From Sambucus nigra (taxonomy: Eukaryota; Streptophyta; Magnoliopsida; Dipsacales; Adoxaceae): a stretch of 64,000 bases of DNA. The position numbers were made by a program, and so were the translations under genes. Below are positions 37,986 to 47,688 of this stretch, piece after piece; the first letter of the stretch is position 1, and every line of letters begins with the position of its first letter. The notes beneath the pieces are model-generated. The model was not told the DNA's origin, made no database searches, and saw only the letters and a list, made by a program, of their open reading frames with translations. The stretch covers positions 541,539,467 to 541,603,466 of the forward strand of contig OX422213.1 of the NCBI GenBank assembly GCA_949130495.1, written 5' to 3'.

Positions 37986-38049
37986 AGAATTTCTAGTTTT
38001 CTCCCTTTAAGAGTATGGGGAGTTGAATTACCAATTAGGATAATTTGGG

Positions 38050-38051
<2 letters not shown>

Positions 38052-38094
<43 letters not shown>
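38052..38094. repeat. (TA)n microsatellite
   Basis: An uninterrupted TA run of about 43 bp inside insertion F. Confidence 0.95.
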
Positions 38095-38096
<2 letters not shown>

Positions 38097-38739
38097 TTCA
38101 CTTAGAGGAGAATAGTATCATTGGAGATATCCAATAAAATCCTTAGAATAGGATTGAAGTATATAGTGATTATTAAAGTAAGAAATACTTTGGATTTAGA
38201 ATCATGCAACCATGAAAGCATGATTACGATTCCAGGAGGGAATCTTTGGGATATTTAGTCATCGCTAGATGCTATAGGCCACTAAGGCCGGTTATATATA
38301 TTCTAGGAAGAAAATATAGGATATGTATATACTGTGTGTTTTAGGTATATATATATGATGATGGAAATGATTTTGAAAATATATAAATGAATATTTTCAA
38401 AATGGAAAAATAAATGTTTTTCATAATTAATAAAATATGGATTACACACCTCTCTAAATCGCTATCATAAGGGAAGTTGCGTTCGTATGGTGAAGCCCCC
38501 TGGCTAATGATGCAGGGTGGATATAGTCCTATAGGCCATGTGAGCGTTTGTTGTTATATTTTCTGCGCTGGTTAGGAGATTCCGAGTGTGGTCTTGACTA
38601 TCCCGCAGGCACATGGTCGCTTCCCGACGTCTTTCGTTATAGGATCCCAGGTTGTCTTGGAGGCCCTGGAAGATGATAGCTATTTAGGGGCGCGCACAGT
38701 GGAGAAATCCGGACGGGCGGTCTTAGAACGCGTTTATAT

Positions 38740-39075
38740 TAAAGCAGTTCATAATAATGGATTTTCTTTAATTACATTTCCTTGATATAGGAAGGGAAAT
38801 GGGTTATATATAATTTGGCTTCGGTAACACATCCCGGATGGAAGAAGGGATGTGGAAGCATATGTTTTGATCAAAGCATTTTTATGATAATGAAAATGTC
38901 TTTGAATACATTTCCTGGGTATAAAAAGGGAAATGGGATAATTGATAAAGGAAAAGCTTTTTATGTTAATAAAATTGGCTTTTAAAAAGTATATGGTTTG
39001 TTTAAGCAATTCATGATAATGAATTGGCTTTTATAAATACATTTCCTGGATATGAGAAGGGAAATGGAAGTTTTT
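38740..39075. repeat. Three ~130-bp units with CATTTCC/GGAAATG hairpins
   Basis: ACATTTCCTTGATATAGGAA, ACATTTCCTGGGTATAAAAA and ACATTTCCTGGATATGAGAA are each followed by GGGAAATGG. Each unit can form a short hairpin. Confidence 0.75.
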
Positions 39076-39185
39076 TGAAATGAAAAGGATAAGTATTTAT
39101 AAATACTTTATATATCAAGTAATCCTCAGTCCGGGAGATATTTATATTATCCGAAAGTATATTGTAGATGTATGTATATGTATAA

Positions 39186-39540
39186 ATTGGGTGCCGAGGG
39201 TCTAATGAATCCCAACGATCGACCGTGCCGCATAGTAGTGTATCGGGGGGGTTCCTTGTTTGGATTTCGCTTCGCGAGACACCCCACGCACGAATATGGC
39301 ACTGTGTTGAGACTGGGGAGAAGTTTAATCCTTAGTGCTCTTATATCATTAAATGTTTATGGTATATATATATTATATATCTTTCTGTACTGAGGGACTG
39401 GCGGATCTCAAAGATCGACCTTGCTGCATAGTAGTGTATCGGGGGGGTTCCTTGTTTGGATTTCGCTTCGCGAGACACCCCACGCACGAACATGGCATAG
39501 CGTCGAGATTAGAGTGAAGTTTAGCCCTTAGTACATCTGT
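39186..39540. repeat. Two ~210-bp tandem units in insertion F
   Basis: The stretch from GCATAGTAGTGTATCGGGGG to ACACCCCACGCACGAA is nearly identical at 39229-39293 and 39431-39489. Flanks are more diverged. Confidence 0.85.
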
Positions 39541-40249
39541 TTGACTATCTAGGTTAGATAGTGGTGGGGTATTAGACTAGTTTAGCAGGATAGCTTGACT
39601 AGGATGTTTAGAGGGATGCGCTAGGTGTGCACTGTTAGTGGAGAGGTGAGGGGTATCTCATGGGAGTGCGATACCAATTTAAATATGAGATAAAACTATT
39701 TTCTAAAAATAAAGCATTTATGCACTTGCAAAATATTTTCTAAACATTCGGGCTCTGACCCGTTTGTCTACTCTCCTTTCTTTCTCTATACTATATATGT
39801 ATAGGTGTCCAGACACAGGGACGCCTGGATGGAAACTCTTTCGGGTCAGACGTCTGCTGCAGCAGCTGTGGATGCTTGCAGGTTATCGGTAGACGTTTCT
39901 TTCTTTGTACTCTAGATAGGAGATATTGTATAAACACTCGAGCCAATGGCTCAATTGCATTTATTTATTCTTTCAGTTCAGCATTCGATATGGTTGTATA
40001 TTTGGACCGAGTGTTCGGTTACTTTAGTTCCTTTCATTTCCATTTCAGTTCATTACGCATTTAATTGTGAATGTTTTAATTTGTGCGCTAAAAAGAGTAG
40101 TTAGATAAAAGTTTTTTAACGGCCACCTAATAGGATATTAGTAATTAAATGGATTTTCGACAGTGATGTTAAGGATGATCCATTTGTGACTCCTGTTTTA
40201 ATTTAATATTGGAGTGATCGCCCGGTATCTTATTAGGCGGGTTGTTACA

Positions 40250-40684
40250 GGGTAGTGGTGAGAGTATAGGAATAAGTCATAACGGTGCATCCACTTCTTT
40301 TATTGCACCCGAGCAGGTTCCTACTTTAGTGTTAGATCCATATGACTCTCGACCTGACCCACCTAAGCGTCCCGTACCTATTAGGAGAGAACGTAGGAGA
40401 TATTTTGAGAGAGGTGTACCTCGGCATGTTTATGTTTTCTCCCATTACAAAAAGAGAGGACACCTTAGGGCGTTTTGTTTTATGCTGGGTAATGTGTCAC
40501 GCTTTACTTCTACACATGTTCGCACACATGCACCCACCCATGATACTTTTCTTGCACATAATGAGAGAGTGTTTATACATATTTTCAAGCTAGTAAAGTT
40601 TTTGGTGAAGACCTCACATGATTTAATGGAAGTTTTCATAGGATGTCGCCATCTTTGGAAAACTCCCCTGCACCTAATGGATGA
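40250..40684 (+). pseudogene. Element C copy 1 gag, last segment
   Basis: After insertion F the frame resumes with SGESIGISHNGASTSF, LVLDPYDSRPDPP, and a second-knuckle sequence CSHYKKRGHLRAFC in which the expected second Cys is Tyr. It then reads FTSTHVRTHAPTHDTF. The frame changes near 40560; the conserved tail with PNG-stop lies at about 40615-40684. It joins in register with the segment ending at 36522 once one TSD copy is counted. No protease motif follows. Confidence 0.8.
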
Positions 40685-42515
40685 GATTTAGACTTTTACC
40701 TAGCATAGGATGATTTACATGATGACATTTCTTTACTATTTCTAGTATGTACCATTTTGTAGTTTACATTACTTTCTTATTTTTGCTACTGTTTTAGCAC
40801 TGTTTTGGATCTGTTTGTCCATTCAAGGAACTGTTTTCATGAAATTTTTTCCCTGGACAAAACTGCATGACATTCTGTGAAATCTATGAAAAAAATCTCG
40901 TTCAAATGAGATGAGTTTTTGTTTGAACGACACCAGATGTCACACGAAGCAGCATCTCACGAGGAACCTTCACATTCGATTGACATGGCGCTTCGTTCGA
41001 TAGACCCCTGGAGAATTTTGTCTTTTTTTTTTTCAGTCCTCTCATTCATATTGCTATATTATTTGGTAATGTTGGGTTGATTCTGTATAGTGTTGGAAAA
41101 ATACAAAAAGATTTTTATTTGTTTTGAAAAAATTCTTAAAAAATACAAAAAGAGTTTTGTATTTTATTTACACTATATATGAATGGACACTTAAGATGAC
41201 CGAGTCACAATTTCATTCCATTTATCCATGTGACTATTTATTAATGTTTTAAGACAATATGTTGTGTCATTCATGTGTTTTACAAAGTTTGGAGTCTTTG
41301 AGATGATATATAATGTTGCTACCTACAGTTTTGACTCATTTGTCCTTTATTGAACACATGCACGGATTTTTTTTACTTTTGTGCTGTCTATCACATGTTG
41401 GCTAAGTGTTTCTATCTCAATTCTGTCTATATAACGAACCAAATACGGTAAAACTTGACAAAAACTAGTGCATGTTATAAACCGTTTCTGAGTTTGTGTG
41501 ATTTATTTTGAAAAATGGAAAAGGACTGCGAAAGGTATTTCATTTTTCTATTTCAAATAAAGCCTCCGTTTAGAATGGACCTTAAAAAGTGAGGAATTGA
41601 AAATTATCCGGGGTCCAATGAGGTTTAAAAGAGCCCAAAAAAATTAAAAGGAAAAAAATATATGCCAAAAATTGGCCAATAGGTTTTAGTTTCATCACCT
41701 CATAAGAAAAATAAAAATCATGATCTTTTAATGAGGGAGTTTTGATGGAATTTAAAACGGTGTGCACATCCTTGAAAGTCATGAAAAAATATTACATAGT
41801 GTTGGACTTTATTAGTGTGGAAGTAATTTATACTTTGATTTGTTGATATGATTAAGATGATGTCATCTACATTCAACTATTTTATACCTCCGAATTATTT
41901 TGATGTTCATTCATTAGGAGTACACTTATGCATCTTGCACACATGTAATGATTGAGTCAATTTTTCTATCGAATTTGTTCACAATCATTCATTCCGTTTC
42001 CACGATTTTGGATGTCTTAGTGAAAATTCAAGGTGTGTGATTTTTGTAACATAATTTTTACCTTTTTGTATGAAAAACATAAAAAATCAAAAATAGTTTG
42101 TTTGCCTTGTTTATCGTGACATCCTGATTTGATTTTTTTGATTTATTATTTTTCCTTGTATATTTTCGACAAATAAAAAGGGGGAGAACGAATTATAATT
42201 TTATGGGGGAGTTTAAGTATGGGGGAGAACTGATTATGCTTTCATGTTTATGATTATATCATTTCAAGCTCGATACGTCACGAGGTATTTGCTTTGTCTC
42301 ATGTGTGTAAGAACAATTAAAGATCATTATGTTCCACACCCTGATGAGAAAAGTTCAAAGTTTTAAAGAGCTGATTGTTGAAGCGATGTTTAAAGATTTG
42401 ACAGTTTATCTTTCCACTTTTGATTTTATGGGAGGGTAGATATGTATAGGTGATTTTTGAGATTGATAATTCGGATATTTGTTATTTTGTGTCGGCATAG
42501 ACATAGGGGGGGATT
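40685..42515 (+). other. Element C copy 1 noncoding 3' module, multiple polypurine tracts
   Basis: No gene. 40895-41010 repeats the TTCAAATGAGA / TTTGAACGACA / CTTCGTTCGATAGA motif. Purine tracts AAAAAGGGGGAGAA, TATGGGGGAGTTT and TATGGGGGAGAAC occur at 42175-42240, GGGAGGGTAG at 42430, and the terminal ATAGGGGGGGATT at 42503-42515 next to LTR 2. Contains the empty sites of G (CTACC, 41319-41323) and H (about 41506). Confidence 0.8.
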
Positions 42516-43524
42516 TGTAAGGGTATAGTCCGTCACAATTAAGTATGTCGTATACCGCTACAACCGTCGAAGATGTTCAAGATCAAATATGAAATGAGAC
42601 GGTTCGAATGTCAAGCTTCATCAACAATCAAGCCTTCGTGAAATGAATTTGGTAAAATTGTGTTTTTAATTCCTTAATATTTCAGATAGGATATTGGGAT
42701 ATTTTTCACAAAATATTTTCTAGGTGTTAGAGTGGAGATTAAAATTTTTTTTGTCAAAAAATTATTTTTCGAAGTGTTTGAGGTGGTGCTTTTACTGAAA
42801 GGATAAACAAGAAAGAATATATTATTTTATGGGATTTTATGGGTCCCGTTCGAACGACACCATATGTCGCTCGAAAGACACCGTGTCTCGCTCGAACGAC
42901 CTGCCGCCTTAAGTCTTCAATTTAAGGGACTCTTCAACTCCGTTTCCCTCAAGAAGTCAATATGTTTTTATATTATGCAAACAGTCCCAAATCAGCAGAA
43001 CCTTTTTGTTTCTTCTTTTAGAGTTTAATCTCTTTTTTTTTGAATTCACAAAAGTTCCAATCATTCATGTGAATTGTTTGGGAGTTTGAGAACACACTTT
43101 GGTGGTGTTCATACTTTTACGGAGAAGGTATTTACATCATATGGCTGCGTTTCATTGAGGTTCTCTACGTGTGGAACTTTTTTGAAGGTGGGATTGTGGT
43201 TCTTGTGAATAATTGTGCGTATTTCATTGCTGACGACACTGACCGACGCCTGCGGGTATTTGTGTGTCAACCAATTGTATTTCATTGCAACCATGTAAGT
43301 TACGATTTACAATTATAGTTAAATAAAAAAAGGTTTTGCCCTGAGGGAATTTTTTCACGAAATTTGTGTCGCGTATTTTATTTATGTTGGTTTGACACTG
43401 CAGGCGCGTAGCTAGTTGATATTAAGGGTTGAATTAATTTGATTCATAAATTGACTCTAATTAAATAATTTTTTAATTGGAATTTATCCATCTATTCGAA
43501 TCTTTATCACATGTACGTCTTACA
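42516..43524 (+). repeat. Element C LTR 2
   Basis: TGTAAGGGTATAG...TCTTACA. Compared with LTRs 1 and 3 it lacks about 45 bp between two TATGTCG motif copies (near 42868). The motif cluster at 42845-42900 precedes AATTTAAGGG. Confidence 0.9.
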
Positions 43525-43527
43525 AAT

Positions 43528-43539
43528 TGGTATCAGAGC
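43528..43539 (+). promoter_or_regulatory. Primer binding site, element C copy 2
   Basis: TGGTATCAGAGC, exact complement of the 3' end of initiator Met tRNA, four bases after LTR 2. Confidence 0.9.
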
Positions 43540-43649
43540 AGGTTCCGCTAATTTATCGCGTATTCCTATTTTTCGTAAAAATTGTGTGATATTGATTTTT
43601 TTTTTAAAATCATATTTTTAAAATTGTCGCAATTTTTCCAAGTGAAAAC

Positions 43650-45587
43650 TAATATAATCGGTTTCCAATTTTTTTCAGGCCTAATTATGTTTACTGGAAA
43701 GCCCGAATGAAATCCCATTTAAAAGCAATCGATGAAAGAGTTTGGGTCATTTGTGAAAGAAGTTGGAATCCTCCCACTGTCACCGCGAATAATGTCACTA
43801 ATTTAAAACCTTTGTCAAACAGGATTGAGGAAGAGTTTAGGTGAAGCACTTACAATTCACGAGGGCTTAGTGCAATTTCGGACACGTGACCCCAGAGAGT
43901 TCTGACGTATTATGACATGCACCATGTCTAAAGAAGCATGGGATATTTTGCATCTCACCCACTATGGCACTAACGCGACCAAAGAGTTTAAAATTCAAAA
44001 TTTGACCACTCAATTTGAGACCATTACTATGTTAGAGACTGAGTGTTTTGACGAGTTTTATGCATGTTTGTCTGATATGGTCGACACTAGTTTTAATCTT
44101 GGGGAGCTTATACTTGATGCAAGAGTGGTCAAAAATATTTTAAGGTCGTTGCGTAAATGTTTTATCCCAAAAGTGACTGTTTTAAATACCTTAGAAAATT
44201 TGAGTCGTCTGAAACTAGAAGAGTTGGTAGGAGACCCTAGATATATGAAATTGACATGTTCCCCGACACTGTCAAACCTAAGGATAGAGGGATATCACTT
44301 AAAGCCCAAACTAGGACGGGAAAGGAAGTGCCCACGAGTTATAGGAAAAGGAAAGTAATTTTTTCTGAGTGAGAGTTTGGGGACGAGTCTGATTTTGACA
44401 TGGCCCTGCTTGCAAAGAATTTTAAAAAGTTTCTCTAGTTTTCAAAACAAAATTCTTCCAGAAAAAAGTTTTTAGAGAAAAACAAAAGGAAAGACAAGGC
44501 CAAAGAAATCGGTGATAAAGAGAAAGAGGGTGAAGAAAATTTTGAATATTAAAATGTTTTGAGTGTGAGGGGAGAGGGCATAAGTCGTTTGAGTGTCCCA
44601 CTAGACTTGGGAGAGAGAGCAAGAAAGTTGCTATGCCGGCCACCCTGGGTGATAGTGAGGAAGATGTGAATGATTCGGAGGATGAGTCTTCATAAGGAAA
44701 GTGTATTACCTTTTTATACAGTCACAAGAGCACATTCATCTTGTCCCACGATGAAGAGGACACTTATGCACGTGAGCACCCTGAGGAGGATTTGAGTGTT
44801 TGTAGAGAATATGAGAGCGAGTGTGGAAGTGGAGATGAAAGTGAGCTCCATATTGCTTTTAAAGAATTGTATGCCGAGACCTTAAAGACTAAGATATTGA
44901 ATATGAAGTTAAGTTTTAAGGTGAGAGATTTCGACAAATAGTTAGAGAGGTTGAAAGGTTTTGAGGCTACGTCGAGAAAACTTAAGAAGGTGAAGATTAT
45001 TTTGAGTGAGCAGTTGATCATAGTGGATAGGGAAAAGAGTAAACTTATAGCTCGCGTGTCACAATTAGATAAAGATCTTAATCACGCCCTAAAGGCTAAA
45101 GTCACTATGTAGAACGCATCTAAGAAGGTTGGAAAGATAGTTCTCAATCCTATTTTGGGTAGTGGTGAGAGTATAGGAATAAGTCATGACGGTGCATCCA
45201 CTTCTTTGGTTCCACCTGAGCAGGTTCCTAATTTAGTGTTAGATCCACATGACTCTCGACCCCACCCACCTAGGCATCCCGTACTTGTTAGGAGAGCACG
45301 TAGGAGATATTTTGAGAGAGGTGTACCTAGGCATGTTTATGTTTGCTCCCATGGAAAAAAGAGAGGACACCTTAGGGAGTTTTGTTTTAAGCTGGGTAAT
45401 GTGTCACACTTTACTTCTACATATGTTCGCACACATGCATCCACCCATGATACTTTTCTTGCACATAATGATAGAGAGTATGAAAATATTTGAGAGCAAG
45501 TAAAGTTTTTTTGTCAAGGACTCACGTGATTTAATGAAAGTTTTTCATAGGATGTCGCCATCTTTGCCTCCCTCACCTAATGGATGA
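43650..45587 (+). pseudogene. Element C copy 2 gag (UBN2-type, two knuckles)
   Basis: N-terminal NYVYWKARMKSHLKAIDERV (43691-43750), a stop after EEEFR, then the capsid frame 43912-44358 with IQNLTTQFETITMLETECFD and VVKNILRSLRKCFIPKV. Knuckle 1, CFECEGRGHKSFEC-type with CEGRGHKSFEC readable near 44565-44600, is entered through a frameshift. The coiled-coil frame 44741-44941 follows. The frame 45155-45493 reads SGESIGISHDGASTSLV, LVLDPHDSRPHPPRHP and the altered second knuckle CSHGKKRGHLREFC. The tail ends ..SPNG-stop at 45585-45587, the same end as in A. This copy lacks the duplication present in copy 1 and keeps the empty site for F at 45157. Dead, but the clearest C gag. Confidence 0.85.
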
Positions 45588-46212
45588 GGTTTAGACTTTT
45601 GCTAGCATAGGATGATTTACATGATGACATTTTTGGCATATTGATAGAATGTACCATTTTGTAGTTTACATTTCTTTCTTCTTTTTGCTACTGTTTTAGC
45701 ACTATTTTGGATCTGTTTGCCCATTCTAGGAACTGTTTTCCCGAAATTGTTTCACTAGACAAAACTGCATGACATTTTAGAAAATCTCATTCAAACGAGA
45801 TGAGTTTTCGTTCAAGCGGCGCCTGATTTGATGTGAAGCATCTTCTTGCGAGAACCCTTATCGTTTGAGCAACATGTCGCTTCATTCGAGCGACCCCTGG
45901 TGAATTTTGTCTCTTTTGTTTGCAGCCCCCTGGCTCATATTGCTATATTATTTGGTACTGCTGGGTTGATTCTAAACAGTGTTCGAAAAATACAAAAATA
46001 TTTTCATTTGTTTTGATAAAATTCATGAAAAATCCGAAAAGAGTTTTGTATTTTGTTTACACCATATATGAATTGACACTTAGGATGATCGAGTCACAAT
46101 TTCATTCCATTTATCCAGGTGACTATTTGATAGTGTTTTAAGACAATATGTTGTGTCATTCATGTGCTTTACAATGTTTGGAGTTTTTGAGATGATATAT
46201 TGTGTTGCTACC
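45588..46212 (+). other. Element C copy 2 noncoding 3' module, part 1
   Basis: Aligns with 40685-41323. 45780-45900 repeats the CATTCAAACGAGA / CGTTCAAGCGGCG / CATTCGAGCGACC motif. It ends with CTACC, the target site of element G. Confidence 0.8.
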
Positions 46213-47076
46213 TGATGATGCTTGGATTTAGCACCACCAGGTAAGTGATAGTGAGCTCAAACAGTAGTAGTTATAGCAGCCATAGAGATGCAAGCATATA
46301 AGTATGTAAGTGTATAGAAGGGGATGAGTATAAGAGGAAATAAGACAATGATGTATAGTGGTTCAGCCAAATTGGCCTACATCCACTGTGAGTGTGTGAT
46401 CCACTAAGTATGGGCACTAATGGCCATGGATACAATGCACATAACCCTCTCTCTCTCTACTGTGTGTGTACAAGCAGAGTTTTAGCTAGGGCTACTGTTC
46501 ATGGATCGATCCCCTGTAGGGTTGTAGGTGACAAGTATATATAGGTCTTGGGGGGTGTAGTGTACCCCCCAAGTAAGCATGGTGCATCTGAACAATGATC
46601 TAGCCAATTCGCTGTTGACACCTGTAGATGCCAAATGATGACATGATATTCCCTCACGTGAGGGGGTGATTCTGTTATAACGGTCTGCCACGTGTCATAT
46701 GAGCCTGACGCGCACTGTTCCACGCGTCTCCCAAACCACGCGCCGTCATGATGTCACCCTCGGCCTATGAGCCGAGGCCGAGGGCAAAGTTTCTTCTGGT
46801 AGTGAGCCTGGCTTAATTCTGGCCTCGTACTGTCGTACCCTCGTAGTGTCGTCCGGAGCCTGAGGAAGGGTCGGCCCCTCGTAGGGTCGTCTAGAGGCTG
46901 ACGGATGGTCGGCCCCTCGTAGGGTCGTCTAGAGGCTGACGGAGGGTCGGCCCCTCGTATGGTCGTCTAGAGGCTGGTGGTGACCAGCTGGGGCCTGGTG
47001 AAGGGTCGTCCCCTCGTAGGGTCGTCCGTATTGGAGGTAATCCTCATCCAGGCTGAGGGTATAAATGGGTATATCA
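46213..47076 (-). repeat. Element G 3' LTR
   Basis: TGATGATGCTTGG...GGGTATATCA. Contains three ~44-bp units of GGTCGGCCCCTCGTA..GTCGTCTAGAGGCTGACG (46870-46975). TATATATA at 46536-46543 serves as a minus-strand TATA box. Confidence 0.95.
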
Positions 47077-47093
47077 ATCACCCCCCAGCCTTT
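47077..47093 (-). promoter_or_regulatory. Element G polypurine tract
   Basis: Minus strand AAGGCTGGGGGGTGAT directly before the 3' LTR. Confidence 0.7.
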
Positions 47094-47287
47094 AGCCATA
47101 GGTGCTGCTGAGATGGCTGAGGGATAGTGATTTAAATGAGATGCATGTATGATCAGTTAGGTGAGTGACACCTGGGCAGGTACTCATTGTTGTTCCAGTT
47201 TCCAAGGCAGGGCGGCTGCGCAGTGCACTTGGGGCCTTGTGCCCTAATTATACCTTTCTTGGTAAAGGGGTCCACTTATTGCCAAAG

Positions 47288-47294
47288 TATTTAA
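47288..47294 (+). promoter_or_regulatory. Candidate TATA box of the antisense gene
   Basis: TATTTAA, followed 12-45 bases later by a CT-rich stretch typical of plant transcription starts, about 400 bp before the start codon. A 5'-leader intron is possible at 47433-47487 (GTAACC..TTTTTAG), though 55 bp is short. Confidence 0.5.
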
Positions 47295-47688
47295 GGAATT
47301 TTCAAACTCTCTCTCTCCTTCTTCTTCTTCTTCGCGCCCAGGCCTTCTCTCTCTCTAGAACCAGTTTCCACCGCCATTTTCAGCCTTCAAACCTTCAGGT
47401 CCTAGCAGCGTTCTTGCCCTTCTCTTCATCAGGTAACCTCTTTCACCCAGCACTTTCTTTTGTCTTCATTTCTGTTTGTTTTTTTAGGGTCATAGGGTTT
47501 CATCAGCTTCGAGTTCCCCTTAGCTCTTTCCGGTGTCTTCTCCGGTAACTGGTTCTTGGATCGTTCTTGACGAAAACCTTTAAGTTCTTTGTTCAATCCA
47601 AAAGTCAAACCTGGTCAATTCCCCACTTGTTCATAGCTAGATTAGTCAAGTGTAGTGTAATTTCTCCAAGTGTAGAGTCTTCCCTTTA

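Larger units (their letters stand above)
36523..40249 (+). mobile_element. Insertion F: 3.7-kb solo LTR (or LTR-like element)
   Basis: Starts TGTAATAACCCGCC and ends GGCGGGTTGTTACA, with the 5-bp TSD GGGTA on both sides (36518-36522 and 40250-40254). The second C copy has the uninterrupted site at 45157-45161. TG..CA ends plus a 5-bp TSD mean an LTR product. No gag, pol, primer site or internal direct repeats of LTR size are seen, so a solo LTR of unusual length is the simplest reading. Its lineage is unknown; long LTRs occur in Ty3 Tekay/Del elements. Confidence 0.8.

Noticed and set aside
37742..38010. Three overlapping frames with repeated RIDS / NRFA / ESIR words
   Set aside because: All three frames stay open across the CGAATCGATTCG palindromes; it is a repeat effect inside an LTR.
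43528..43539. TGGTATCAGAGC considered as part of a tRNA gene
   Set aside because: No cloverleaf around it; it is the primer binding site next to an LTR.
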